Source of the DNA: Austropuccinia psidii
Taxonomy: Eukaryota; Basidiomycota; Pucciniomycetes; Pucciniales; Sphaerophragmiaceae
Reading direction: 5' to 3'
Length of the DNA stretch: 64,000 nucleotides
Assembly: GCA_023105745.1 (NCBI GenBank)
Contig: JALGQZ010000002.1
Coordinates: forward strand, 81,113,785 to 81,177,784
Below the pieces are notes generated by a model. That model ran no database searches. It worked only from the letters and a program-made list of their open reading frames with translations, and had not been told where the DNA came from. Each line of letters starts with the position of its first letter. Within the stretch, counting starts at the first letter, position 1. The position numbers were made by a program, and so were the translations under genes. Positions 32,857 to 45,090 of this stretch are shown here, in pieces.

Positions 32857-34510
32857 TGTCACAACCACGAGTTTGACCCTCCTCCTTGATGGTTGCGGAA
32901 AATCAACCTGGAGCCAAGTTGGGGCCAATTGGCCACATCATATCTTTCATGGCCAATTGGCCCCCTTGGATGTTCTATGGCATCCACGCCATAGCACCTT
33001 CCCATGGCCATTTTATGGCCTCAGGCCATATCCTGCCGCCATTGGCCCTCTTGGCCAATTCCTACTTCACCAACCCCCAGGCCTTCATCTTTGATTTTGG
33101 GCCTGGGGGGTCATTTGGTCTTCTAGGGGCCTCCAGGCCCCCTAGCCATTGTCTTTGGATTCAGGGCCACCCCTTTCATTAATGGGGTTTGGCCTAAATG
33201 GCCTTTTTGAGCCATTTAGGCCCCCTACGGCTCCTACGGCCCGTGGGCCACGATTCATGGTCCACGGTCTGCGGTCCGTAGGCCATTTAGGCCCCTTTTG
33301 GCCTAATCCAATGAGGCCAAAAGGGGCCAGCCACCTAGGTCCCAAACCACAATTGGGCCCACCTGAGCCATTTTTGGCCATCACCTCCTTGGACCCAAAA
33401 ATGACCAAGAACCTCATGGACACCTTTTTGGCCATAAATCCGGTAGGACCCAATTTTGGCCATGGACCAATAGTTCAGCCATGGCCTCTGGCAACCACCA
33501 GAGGCCACCAGATCAGCTCAGCCCGTCTTTCCCCTCAATTCCAGGGGATTTCCTCTTTTCCTTCATACCATTCGTACTCAAGGTTGCAGGCATGGTGCAT
33601 ATATGGTATTATATACCATTATGCACCATTTTTGCTCAGCAATCCAATGGTGACGTTTTCAGGATCCAATTTCCACCTTCCCAACGCCCATTTTGAAGGA
33701 GGATTAATCAGCTCATCAGTCTGACAAGTTATGGCGGCAATCAGAAGACTCTTCAAGGATCCCAACCACCTGTATTTGCAGGAGTTGGGTTGGCACAATT
33801 CATTCAGGATTATTCAAGGACAATTCTCAACAGGTATTACACCATTTCAATCAGTTGTCAAGGCATCAAGTATTCAATACTCCTTTGGACAACCCAATTC
33901 ATCCATACAGGCCTCATTCAATCAACCTGTATGGTCTTGGCCCAATTGGGTCATTTCATATTTCACTGTGGGAATTCCATCACACAGTTCAAAATTCAAG
34001 ATGGCCAGAACTGTATTTCCCGATCCGGACAATACAGCCATTGATCCACCTTCCAGGATCAATCTTTCAGTTTTCACATATACCGGCTACCTTTCAGCAC
34101 CTGGGGACTTTTTCCCCAGTTAATTAATATATTGGATTAATTTTTGTCTCTATTTTCTTTTACATTATTAAAGTTAATACTGATAATCTTAAGTCAGTCA
34201 TTAGCACCTTTTCTCTTTCTTTCTTCACCTGTCAGTGGATATTGGTGGTCATATCCTTTACTAATTCCATTGTTCTTTCTGGCAGGTTGAAACAGTGAAT
34301 TGAGGATTCACTTGGTTGGCTTCCTTTTATTTTTTGGCCTCTGGCTTCATTCTTCTTATTCTTTGTTATCTTTGGCATATTTGTCCTTTCTCTTATTCCT
34401 GCTTAAGAAATATATTCCATAGTATTTCTTATCATCTTTTGGAGCCCTCCAAGTGAGTTCTTGATTCCTGAGTGCCAGGCCCTCTTGCTTCCATAAGAGC
34501 CCCTGTGACA
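32857..34510 (+). repeat. 5' LTR of D1 (1654 bp)
   Basis: TG...CA ended repeat. Unlike the AT-rich surroundings its first kilobase is dense in GGCC, with palindromes such as GGCCAATTGGCC and many TGGCCA words. It differs from the 3' LTR by substitutions and several short indels. Confidence 0.93.
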
Positions 34511-35241
34511 TTATATTAATTAACTCATAATTTCTTTTCATTCTATTCATTCATTCTTCATCATTTTATTCATTCATTCTTCATCAATTTCATTCATTCA
34601 TTCATTGAAATTATGACTCTTTAACACTTATGAAAATTTATGATTCTTTGTCATCTCTCAATTTTCTCTCATTCATTTCTTCATTCTGAAAATTGAAAGC
34701 TGACCCAAATTTTATTTTCTGTTTATCTTTCAATCTTAATCTCAATCATCAATCTCATTTTATCCTTCATTTCAGGCGTCTTGTTATTTTGATTTTCAGA
34801 TTATTCAGACACATTCTTCATATCAGGATTCAATTTGATTTTCTCTTCAAGAATTTATATTTCAGGAAGAATTCACTTGATAATTGATATTGACTTCAAG
34901 ATATTTGATTGACCTGAAGATTTATCCATTGATTTGCTGAATTTCACATCAAGACTTTGACATAAATTGATTTTTGACTCAAGAATTCATTTGACTGATT
35001 GATTTTCACTGCAAGATTTGATTTCATTGATTTTATTGATTTCAAGACTTTCATTGATTTTGATTTTTGACTTCAAGACTCATCCAATTTGATTGATTGG
35101 CGTACCTGAAGACTTTAATTGATTCATTGATTGTTCCCCTCAAGATTTGATTTGATTTGATCCTCAAGACTATTTCGGTTTTGCCCCAAGTTTCATTCAA
35201 TTTTTGATTCTTTTTATTTAAATTTTTACTCTTATTCAATC
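34511..35241 (+). other. D1 leader with TTGATT/TCAAGA micro-repeats
   Basis: This is the untranslated leader up to the Gag ATG. From about 34860 it consists largely of diverged short units of GATTGATTT and CTTCAAGA. The D2 and D3 leaders have the same composition. I see no clear PBS after the LTR end (TTATATTAATTAACTC follows). No coding content. Confidence 0.7.
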
Positions 35242-36576
35242 ATGCCACTCCAACACTCACCTCCTGCAAGAAAGACAAGATCCCAGGCTCGAACTCAAGC
35301 TGCTCTTACTCCTACTACAAGAGTTCCTCTTGATGGCACCCCAGCAGTTCCTCAACTGAGGGCCCAATTAGATAGAGGACCCCGCATGGAAGGAGCAGCA
35401 CCATCCAGGAAGGAAGGAAGAGTGCCAAGAAGATCAAATTCTTTTTCAGGGGTAGTTGGCGGTTTTCCAGGCATGTCAAGGACTAGTTTCAAAGGTCCAG
35501 GTGAAGACGGTGAAGAGGAGGAGGAGAATTCTGTGGAAGAGGAAGAGTCTGAAGGTACTGAAGGTGTTCCTGCTCCGGTGAGGGCATCCCAAGGTACTGG
35601 AAGACCAACTCTAGCCCAGTCTGATCAGCCTGTATCTCACCAATCTGAACCATCCTTATTGGCCATCATGCAGCAAATGACTCAGATCATGGCCAATCTT
35701 CAAGCAGCTTCTTCTTCTGATTCATCAAGACCACCAGCCTTCAAGACTCCATCTATGAAGGCACCAGAATGCTTTGATGGGACTCAGCCCTTCAAAGTCA
35801 GAAGCTTTATTCAGTCATGCCAGCTTATCTTTCATAATGATCCGGCAAACTTCTCTCAAGACAGGAAGAAGGTTCTTTATGCCACTTCATTTCTTATTGG
35901 CAGGGCTGCAAAATGGATTAAGCCTTATCCTTCTAATCTCACCAATCAAGACTCAAGCTATCTTCTCAATTCTTGGCCATTCTTTAGATCCCAACTCTTC
36001 ACTTTATTTGGAGACCCAAATGAAGTTAGAAAAGCTGAAGCAGAGTTGGATGGCCTTAGAATGAAAGAAGGTGGCTATGTTTCACTATACATAGCCTAGT
36101 TCAGGAGTTTGGTTTCAAGAATCGTGGATTGGGGAGAAAGAGCTCTCATCCATCATTTCAGGAAGGGATTGCCATCCAGGATTCTGGATCAATTGGCCTC
36201 CCATCCTTCAAATATTGATTCTCTTCAAGACTTAATGGATGTTACCCTGGAACTTGATACCAGGTACCATGAGAGGCAAAAGGAGAAGAATCATCATCAA
36301 GAGAAGAAGCCTGAAGCCTCAAAGTCAAGTTCTTCTCATCCTCAAAATTCTTCAAGCTCAGGTCAAAAGAAGAAGAATTTTCAGAAGAGGGACAAGCCCC
36401 ATTCTTCTTTGTTGAATAAAGGTTTCAAGCTCATGAACTCTGAAAAAGAAAGAAGAATCAAAGAGGGTCTTTGTACCTATTGTGGTGGGAAGCATAGTCT
36501 TGAGTCCTGTTTCAAAAGGCCTCAAAACAAGCTTACCCAACCGTCAGGCAAATTTCCCAGGCAGGGAAAAGCCTGA
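35242..36576 (+). pseudogene. D1 gag, interrupted by a TAG
   Basis: The frame starts MPLQHSPPARKTRSQARTQ, directly after the leader, and would be about 444 codons. Order: basic N-terminus, an acidic stretch (GEDGEEEEENSVEEEE), a capsid-like core (PECFDGTQPFKVRSFIQSCQLIF...LFTLFGDPNEV) and a zinc knuckle CTYCGGKHSLESC. The knuckle is C-X2-C-X3-H-X4-C, one residue shorter between C and H than the usual CCHC. A TAG at 36097-36099 cuts the capsid; D2 reads GAT (Asp) there and is open. The end overlaps pol at a slippery site. Confidence 0.9.
36564..36570 (+). other. D1 gag-pol -1 frameshift site G_GGA_AAA
   Basis: Gag codons CAG GGA AAA GCC TGA contain GGGAAAA in the X_XXY_YYZ phase, four bases before the Gag stop. 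The pol frame is open across it and lies at -1. D2 has the same heptamer in the same phase. Confidence 0.8.
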
Positions 36577-39500
36577 GTGAAGATCATGTTGTGTTCAATG
36601 GTCTTCACAGCTTTCCTTCCAGAGAACGATTGTGCATTCTGAATACTGGTGTCAAAAATTCTCTTAAATTTTTTGTATTTTCTTCTCTTTCTGATGTTTT
36701 TTACAGTATTCTCATTGATTCTGGTGCTACACACTCATTTATTGCAAAGCAGTTTGTTCACAAGTACTCATTGACTACGTCAGAGCTTCCAGAGAAGATT
36801 CCCCTTATCATTCTTGACTCCTCTGAGTCTCCTTCCTTATTTGTGACTCACCATACTAGATATATGGCTGAGCTCCCTTCCTTCCCAAGCTTTGAATGTG
36901 ACCTTTTAGTCATTGATACTCAAAAGGGAGAAGACCTCATATTGGGCTTTGACTTTCTCAATCATTTTAATCCTTCTATTGATTGGAGGCAAGGGCTGAT
37001 CACCTTTAATCCTGATCATTTAGACTATTCTGATCCTTCTAATTCTGTCCGTAATGACTTTTGTTCTGCCAAATCTTGTGCAGCTCTGGTTGGTGATTCT
37101 AGAACACCATCATTTCCGTCTTCTGTCCATATTACTTCCCTTAATTCCCCACAGTCAGTACTATCTCCTAGAGCTGAAGTCTTCAAAGAGATTCAAGATG
37201 TTGGAGAAGATAATTCTGTATCTTCACTTCACCTCTTATTTGGGAATATGGACCTTCCTCCTTCATCTTATCATGACTCCGTGGAGGAGTTGTGGGATGA
37301 AGAGGAAGAGCCAGAAGAAGTAGAAACCGTGATGAAGGTTGTTCCTTCTGTCTATCACCAATACATGGATGTATTCTCCAAGGTGAAAGCAGAGAAACCT
37401 CCCCCTCACCGCGCCTGTGATCATCATATTAAGCTGGAGGGGTCTCTACCTCCAGTTGGGGTGATCTACTCTTTATCCAAACAAGAGTCAGATACACTCA
37501 GGGCCTACATTTCAGAGAATGTAGAGAAAGGTTTCATCCGGCCAAGCTCCTCTTCAACAGGAGCACCTGTTCTTTTTGTCAAAAAGAAAGATGGTGGCCT
37601 CCGTTTGTGTGTTGATTACCGCAAACTCAATGCTGTTACTAGGAAGAACAAGTATCCTGTTCCTCCTATGAATCAGCTTCTCAATGTCTTTAATGGTTCT
37701 TCTATCTTCTCCAAGATTGATCTTCATGGTGCATATAACCTGCTCAGAATCAAGGAGGGTGATGAACACGTGACTTGTTTTAGAACTAAATATGGCAGTT
37801 ATGAATACTTGGTTATGCCATTTGGGCTCACCAATGCTCCTGCTTCTTTTCAAAACCTTGTCAATGATATCTTTCAAGATCTTCTCGATGTTTATGTTGT
37901 GGTTTATTTGGATGACATTATGGTCTTTTCCAATTCTGAGAAAGAACATGTCACCCATGTGTCCACTGTTCTTTCCAGACTCAGAGCCAATAACCTTTTT
38001 GCTAAGGCGTCCAAATGCCTGTTTCATGTTTCAAGTGTGGAATATCTTGGTTATGTAGTTTCTTCTGAAGGCCTAAAGATGGACAAAGCAAAAGTCCAGC
38101 AGATTCTCAATTGGCCGCCTCCAAGAAACCTCAAGGCTGTTCAATCCTTCCTTGGCTTCGCCAACTTCTACCGCCGTTTCATCAAGAATTATTCAAAGAA
38201 AATCAGTTCACTCACTAGTTTCCTCAAGAAAGATTCCTGTTTTCCCCTCAATGAGGAAGCTCTCAGTCAGTTTCATCAACTCAAAGAGGCTTTCACCACT
38301 GCTCCAATCCTTTCCCACTTCAATCCTTCTCTACCCACCATTGTAGAGACCGATGCATCAGATTATGCTTTGGGTGCTGTACTGAGTCAGGTCTCTGATT
38401 CAGGAAAACATCCCATTGCATTCGACAGCCGCAAGCTTATCCCAGCAGAACTCAATTACAAAATTCATGACAAGGAACTCCTTGGTATCGTCTGGGCTCT
38501 CAAGCGCTGGAGGGTTTTTCTTCTTTCACTGGCTTCCCCTTTTGAAGTTCTTACCGATCACTCTTCCCTTCAATACTTCATGACGTCCAAAGTACTCACT
38601 CGCCGTCAAGCCTGTTGGGCTGAATTTCATTTCTCAATCACTTACCGCCCTGGCCGCCTAGCTACTCTTCCGGATGCCTTATCACGTCGGGACAACGTTT
38701 ATCCGGAGAGGGGGGAGGATTTCATCAGCAAGAATCCAATGAATTTTCAGCAAATCATTAAGCAAGATGAAGTTCAACCCTCAAAATTTTTTGCAGTCAA
38801 GGTGGAATCTTTTTCAAATTTGATTGATTCCATCCAGAAGAAATTATGGCAAGATCCCCAGTACAGAAGTATCCTTGAAGATTTGGGTAAAGGTAAATCT
38901 GTCCAAGATTATTCTCTTGATTCCTCTTCCCAACTCCTTCTCTTCAAAGATCGGGTGGTAGTCCCAAATGACTCCACAATTCAACTTAGTATTCTTCAAA
39001 AGTGTCACGATTCTCCTCTAGCTGGACACCCTGGCCAAGAGAAGACTCTCAAACTTGTCAAGCGGGATTTCCACTGGTCCGGCATGACTCAATTTATCAA
39101 GGATTATGTTTCATCCTGTCAACAGTGCTCAAGAAACAAGAATATCCACCATAAGAAGTTTGGATTCCTCAAACCTCTTCCAATTCCAAATGGTCCTTGG
39201 ATTTGTCTTTCAATGGACTTCATCACTCAACTGCCGCTGTCCAATTCCTTTGATTCAATCCTGGTAATAGTGGACAGATTCTCAAAAATGGCGGTTTTTA
39301 TTCCAACAATGTCTTCAATCACTTCCCTGGACTTGGCCCATTTATTCATCAAGAATATCTTTTCAAAGCATTGTCAGTGATAGAGGTTCACTCTTCGTTT
39401 CTGCCTTTTGGACCAATCTTTGTCAGCAGCTCAAGATTTCAAGAGACTTGTCAACTGCTTACCATCCAGAAACTGATGGACAGACAGAGAGGGTAAATCA

Positions 39501-40262
39501 GATACTAGAACAGTATCTTTGGATTTATGTCAGTTATCATCAAGATGATTGGAACACCTGGCTCCCTCTGGCTGAATTTGCCTACAATAACTCTGATCAC
39601 TCTTCAACCAAGCAATCCCCGTTTTTCACTGTTTATAGAAGAGATCCGCATTTTGATTCAGTTCACATCACTCAAGACACTCCTGCTGGAAAGTTATCAA
39701 CAAAAATCCAATCAGTACAGCAAGATTTCAAGAGAGAACTTGAAGCTTCCATAAACCGGTTTAAGAGGTATGCAGATAAAGGTAGAGCAAGTCCACCTGT
39801 TTTCAATCCTGGTGACATGGTATGGTTTCCTCCAAGAATATCAAATCAACCAGACCCACCAAAAAACTATCCAAAAGATGGTTGGGTCCCTTTCCAATCT
39901 TGAAGAAAGTCAGTTCTCATGCTTATCACCTCAAGCTTCCATCCCAATGGAAATCCGTCCACCCAGTCTTCCATATCTCCCTTCTGGAACCAGTCAAGAC
40001 ATCAACAATCCCAAATCGGCATCAAAAGCCTCCTCCTCCAATTACCATTGAAGAAGAAGAGGAATGGGAAGTCTCTCAAGTACTGGATTCAAAGCTCAAG
40101 AGGAGAAAGTTATGGTATCTGGTGGAATGGAAAGGTTTCAGTCAAGACCCAGAAAGATCCACTTGGGAACCAGCCGAAAACCTCAATAATTGTCCTGATC
40201 TTGTCAAAGATTTTCATTCATTATATCCTGACAATCCAGGACCCAATTCTTCAGAAGCTTGA
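36576..40262 (+). pseudogene. D1 pol: protease to chromodomain, with small deletions
   Basis: Order: protease (ILIDSGATHSFIAKQF), RT (YLDDIMVFS, about 37911), RNase H (VETDASDYALGAVLSQ), integrase zinc region (CHDSPLAGHPGQEK...CQQCSRNK), DDE core (SMDFITQLP, IVSDRG, TAYHPETDGQTERVN) and a C-terminal chromodomain (WEVSQVLDSKLKRRKLWYLV, about 40065-40250). Compared with D2: an in-frame 12-base deletion near 38624 inside a GAATTT repeat, a 17-base deletion near 39372 between AAGCAT repeats that shifts frame and removes the integrase DDE second-aspartate context, and a 1-base loss near 39832. The frame runs from 0 to +1 and back. The product cannot be made whole. Confidence 0.92.
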
Positions 40263-41026
40263 TCCTTTATGGTGCTTGGTGGGGAGAGGAATTACCAAAA
40301 GTAAGTCCCACTCCTGGTATGCATCTTTAGGGGTATTCTACTCCTCTTTGTTGTAAGCATCACCTTGGCCACTCTGTGAGCACTTCGCAATTTGGACACA
40401 GATTCGTTGGCCTGGCTTTCAACATCAATTCCAAAATTATGGCCATTTTTCACTTGGGGAAATGGAACATTCATTTTCATCTTTCTTTCCAAGTTCTCCA
40501 ATTCAAGACACTCCTTAATCAAATTTATATTCTTATTTATGGCACTGGTGGGATTGGCAACTCCTAAAAGTAAGTTCCTCTCTTGGTTTGCACTTCCCTG
40601 AGGGGTCTAAAATCTTTTAAAAACATCACCTTGGCCACTCTGTGAGCACCTGGCATCAAAATCTTTTCTTCCAGGTCCTTGGCCACTTTCAAATCAACTG
40701 TCAAAATCCGTGATGAAGATTTGGATCCCCCTTCAAAATTTTTTCTTTTTTATTTTTCTTTTCTGTTTCTTTATCTTTACTTTTCTTTAAAAAATTTCTT
40801 TTATTTTTATCTTTATGCCAAAATTCTACTTCAAACTCAATCCTTCAACATTTTCAAGCCAAATGTCAAGAGAAGACCACGTCAACCTCAATTCATATGC
40901 CAACATTATTATCAGTACAAAATTTTCTTTGCAAAATCGAAATACCTCTGGAACCCCTCTGTTCAATCCGTCTCAACAGCCTCAACAGGCTTTTGCCTTA
41001 TCTTGGTGCTCAGGAGCTCACCATTC
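40263..41026 (+). other. D1 post-pol region with two intron-like modules
   Basis: After the pol stop lie two related modules. Each has AAAA/GTAAGT, the block CATCACCTTGGCCACTCTGTG and a 3' AG: 40301-40401 (101 bases) and 40570-40674 (105 bases). D2 has both at matching places (63592-63692 and 63860-63963). Between them one frame gives LAWLSTSIPKLWPFF..., similar to a frame in D2, but I cannot call it a gene. A T-rich stretch (40735-40815) follows. Confidence 0.6.
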
Positions 41027-41041
41027 AAGGTAGGGGGGTAC
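41027..41041 (+). other. polypurine tract of D1
   Basis: AAGGTAGGGGGGTAC stands immediately before the 3' LTR start TGTCACAAC. Confidence 0.85.
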
Positions 41042-42719
41042 TGTCACAACGACGAGTTTGACCCTCCTCCTTGATGGTTGCGGAAAATCAACCTGGAGCC
41101 AAGTTGGGGCCAATTGGCCACATCATATCTTTCATGGCCAATTGGCCCCCTTGGGTGTTCTATGGCATCCATGCCATAACACCTTCCCATGGCCATTTTA
41201 TGGCCTCAGGCCATATCCTGCCGCCATTGGCCCTCTTGGCCAATTCCTACTTCACCAACCCCCAGGCCTTCATCTTTGATTTTGGGCCTTGGTGGTCATT
41301 TGGTCTTCTAGGGACCTCCAGGCCCCCTAGCCATCGTCTTTGGATTCAGGGCCACCCCTTTCATTAATGGGGTTTTGGCCTAAATGGCCTTTTTGGGCCA
41401 TTTAGGCCCCCTACGGCTCCTACGGTCTGCGGTCCGTAGGCCATTTAGGCCCCTTTTGGCCTAATCCAATGAGGCCAAAAGGGGCCAGCCACCTAGGCCC
41501 CAAGGCCAGGTGGGTCCCAAACCACAATTGGGCCCACCTGAGCCATTTTTGGCCATCACCTCCTTGGACCCAAAAATGACCAAGAACCTCATGGACACCT
41601 TTTTGGCCATAAATCCCGTAGGACCCAATTTTGGCCATGGACCAATAGTTCAGCCATGGCCTCTGTAAACCACCAGAGGCCACCAGATCAGCTCAGCCCG
41701 TCTTTCCCCTCAATTCCAGGGGATTTCCTCTTTTCCTTCATACTATTTGTACTCAAGGTTGCAGGCATGGTGCATATATGGTATTATATACCATTATGCA
41801 CCATTTTTGCTCAGCAATCCAATGGTGACGTTTTCAGGATCCAATTTCCACCTCCCCAACTCAAGGTCCCAAATACCAACGCCCATTTTGAAGGAGGATT
41901 AATCAGCTCATCAGTCTGACAAGTTATGGCGGCAATCAGAAGACTCTTCAAGGATCCCAACCACCTGTATTTGCAGGAGTTGGGTTGGCACAATTCATTC
42001 AGGATTATTCAAGGACAATTCTCAAGAGGTATTACATCATTTCAATCAGTTGTCAAGGCATCAAGTATTCAATACTCCTTTGGACAACCCAATTCATCCA
42101 TACAGGCCTCATTCAATCAACCTGTATGGTCTTGGCCCAATTGGGTCATTTCATATTCCACTGTGGGAATTCCATCACACAGTTCAAAATTCAAGATGGC
42201 CAGAACTGTATTTCCCGATCCGGACAATACAGCCATTGATCCACCTTCCAGGATCAATCTTTCAGTTTTCACATATACCGGCTACCTTTCAGCACCTGGG
42301 GACTTTTTCCCCAGTTAATTAATATATTGGATTTATTTTTGTCTCTATTTTCTTTTACATTATTAAAGTTAATACTGATAATCTTAAGTCAGTCATTAGC
42401 ACCTTTTCTCTTTCTTTCTTTGCCTGTCAGTGGATATTGGTGGTCATATCCTTTACTAATTCCATTGTTCTTTCTGGCAGGTTGAAACAGTGAATTGAGG
42501 ATTCACTTGGTTGGCTTCTTGGCTTTTGGCTTCCTTTTATTTTTGTCCTCTGGCTTCATTCTTCTTATTCTATGTTATCTTTGGCATATTTGTCCTTTCT
42601 CTTATTCCTTCTTAAGAAATATATTCCATAGTATTTCTTATCATCTTTTGGAGCCCTCCAAGTGAGTTCTTGATTCCTGAGTGCCAGGCCCTCTTGCTTC
42701 CATAAGAGCCCCTGTGACA
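41042..42719 (+). repeat. 3' LTR of D1 (1678 bp)
   Basis: Partner of 32857-34510. Against it, this copy lacks a block of about 30 bases near 41420 and carries several short insertions, for example near 41500, 41860 and 42520. It ends GCCCCTGTGACA, after which the A1 LTR resumes. Confidence 0.93.
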
Positions 42720-43809
42720 AAAGATTAAATTTGTGGGGGAAGGAACTCTCGCTCTAAAGGGGAGACAGACCCCCAAAATCCTTGCTGACAGGTGTGAGAT
42801 GTCAAAATCCAGGCAAAAGTTCATCACTTTTGGCCTGGAATTGAGTCACGGGGTCTGTGACTCAATTGATGATGAGGTTTTGATACCAACCAGATTGGTT
42901 TTTACTGTTGCCAAGAGGGTAAAACTACCCTTAAAATAAAAAAATCTTTGTAAAAACAGTTTCAACTAGTTTTTATGTCCCTTACACTCATTCGGACGTG
43001 TTTTGAAGGCTCTAGGCCAGGTATTACTATAGTAATGGCTGATTTAAGGGTCTAAAATGGCTAAAACCAGCCCTTTTTTGGTTTAAACCAGGGTTCAATG
43101 ATTCCATAATTGGCTTTTCTGTTGTCAGAGTGTATCCCACGACTGAAAAGAGTAAATTTTACTTTTGGAGTAAGATAATTTATTGCTATAAAAGAATGTC
43201 TTCTTTGCCCCACTTTTCTCTTCATGTTAGAATCTTTTCCTTTTATAATTAGTTTAAACACTGTTGAACCAATCAATAAAATATTCCAACCACCCTTTTC
43301 ATATTATTTTCAAACTTTTAACCACATTAAAAAATTATTATAATCATTGTTCGTAACTCTTATAATCATTTTTACCCCTGAACCACCCCAAAAGTGAATT
43401 AAAGCATCTTTCATCACTGTTAGCTTTGTCACTTTGTTTCCAAATTCACTTTGGTCACTTTTGAGCATGTTTTCTCTTTAAATATCTTTTTAAAGACTTT
43501 TTTCTTTAATTAATTTCTTGCAGTTCTTTTCTCAATCAATTCCAATTGAAATTGCTCTTGAAGAAATTTCTTTTGTAGCCTTAAATATCTCTTGTAGAGT
43601 ATTTTTGGATAAATCTTTATTGTTGGTAAAACAATAAATTTTTATTATATTATTGTTTTATACTTACAAAGTTATAGGAAATAAAATTGGTGTTTTTTCT
43701 TTTTAAAAATACTATTTATTACTATTTTTAAATAATCTTACCTTAAACAAATTTTGAGGACAGGAAAAGTACTTGATAGTTTATCAAAGTTTCATATCCA
43801 CACCTTACA
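42720..43809 (+). repeat. A1 3' LTR, last segment
   Basis: The A-family LTR resumes at AAGATTAAATTTG and aligns with the A2 LTRs to the end CATATCCACACCTTACA. With 22001-22020 and 32141-32856 it makes one complete LTR, spread over 21.8 kb by elements B and D1. Confidence 0.87.
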
Positions 43810-44476
43810 ATGAGTCCAATTAGAGTTGTCATTGGGGGTTTCTCTGATCTTGAGGGGAAATCCCTTTATGAAGGTGACTGGGGGCCTCTGGTGACTGCCA
43901 GAGGCCATGGTTGAAGTCTTGAGGGGAAAAGTCCTGTATGGTCAGTTTGGGTCCCCTGGGATTGGAGGCCAAGATGTGATTTTCTGGGGTCTATGGCCAT
44001 TTGAAGTTGTCAAGGGATTTGGCCAAAAATTGGCTCAGGTGGGCCCACTGATAGGCCCCCTTGGCCCCTTTTAGCCTCATTGGATTTAGGCCAAAAGGGG
44101 CCTGAAGGGTCCCACAGGCCATAGACACCATAGGGGGCCTAAATGGCCTTTTTGGGCCATTTAGGCCCTTGACCCCCTAATCAAAGGGATAGGGCCCCTA
44201 GAAGGCTTACAGGAACCCCCAGGCCCAAAACAAGGGGTCTTGGCCTGCAGGTTGGTGAGGTGGATAATTGGCCAAAGAGGCCAATGAGAGCAGGATATGG
44301 CATGAGTTTTGAGGCCATATTTGGCCAGTGAAAGGTGGTGTGGACCAAAGGCCATAAAACACCAGTATTGACCAATTTGCCATAAAAATGATGACATGGC
44401 CAATTTTCCATAAAATGAGGTCAGGCTATGATTGCCGCAAACACCCATTTGGGGGGTGATTACCCGTGGTTGTGAC
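43810..44476 (-). repeat. D-type LTR fragment (D4)
   Basis: On the minus strand it starts TGTCACAACCACGGGTAATC at 44476 and shows the GGCC-rich body of D LTRs, including the GGCCTCTGG...CCAGAGGCC hairpin. It is cut at 43810 by the end of the A1 LTR. It is inserted in the D3 gag. Confidence 0.8.
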
Positions 44477-45090
44477 ACCTTCCTTGCAGAGAAGCAGTTT
44501 TCTGGGTCATTATGGAATATTAACTGACATGTTTGGATAAATTGTCTCAATTTATGGGCTTGATTACCATCAAAAGAAACAGGTGCCCTCACTTGTTAAG
44601 TCTTGAATGCTTGGGATCTTGAATTGTCCCTGGGAGAAACTGCTTGAGTGAGCTGTCCCATGAATTGAGTCATTTGCTCCATAATTTTGAGAAAATTTGG
44701 ATCAGCTTGAGAGACCAGAGGTTAATTATAAAAGGCTATATTTGAAGCCTCATAATCCTTAGGGGCCCCTTCCAAGGCAGCTTCCACTTCAGTTTCTTCT
44801 GACAATTCCTCTTCATCCTCAGCTTCCCCTAATCTGCTTCTAGGAGCTTGAGAAATTCCAGGATAGCCACCCTATAAGCCATATAATGATCTTTATCTTC
44901 TTTCTTTCATAACTGCTCTTCTTGAGGGTGCTGCTCCTTCCATTGGTTATCCTCTGTCCAAATTTGCACTCAGTTAATGAACTGATGGTGTGTGGCCAAG
45001 ATGAGCCCTTGTTTTAGGAGGGAGAACAGCTTGAAATCTGTGGGATCTTTTGTTCTTGGTTTGAGGTTTATGCTAAACAGGAATTATTTT
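44477..45090 (-). pseudogene. D3 gag remnant
   Basis: On the minus strand, with stops, it reads MEGAAPSRRAV, an acidic stretch (GEAEDEEELSEETEVEAALE), MEQMTQFMGQLTQAV and RAPVSFDGNQAHKLRQFIQT...LIFHNDPENC, ending where D4 is inserted. This is the N-terminal half of a D-type Gag, diverged from D1 and D2. No other part of its pol is present nearby. Confidence 0.75.

Larger units (their letters stand above)
32857..42719 (+). mobile_element. element D1, full-length Ty3/Gypsy chromovirus with coding lesions
   Basis: A 9,863-bp plus-strand element with LTRs at 32857-34510 and 41042-42719 (TGTCACAAC...CCCCTGTGACA). It carries gag, pol with chromodomain, and a long post-pol region. It is inserted in an A-rich run of the A1 3' LTR, so the target duplication (about AAAA) cannot be defined exactly. 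Coding lesions are a Gag stop, three small deletions in pol and no large loss. Confidence 0.93.

Noticed and set aside
33142..33724. Long proline/glycine-rich frames in the D1 LTR
   Set aside because: They come from the GGCC-rich composition, occur on both strands and are broken differently in the 3' LTR.
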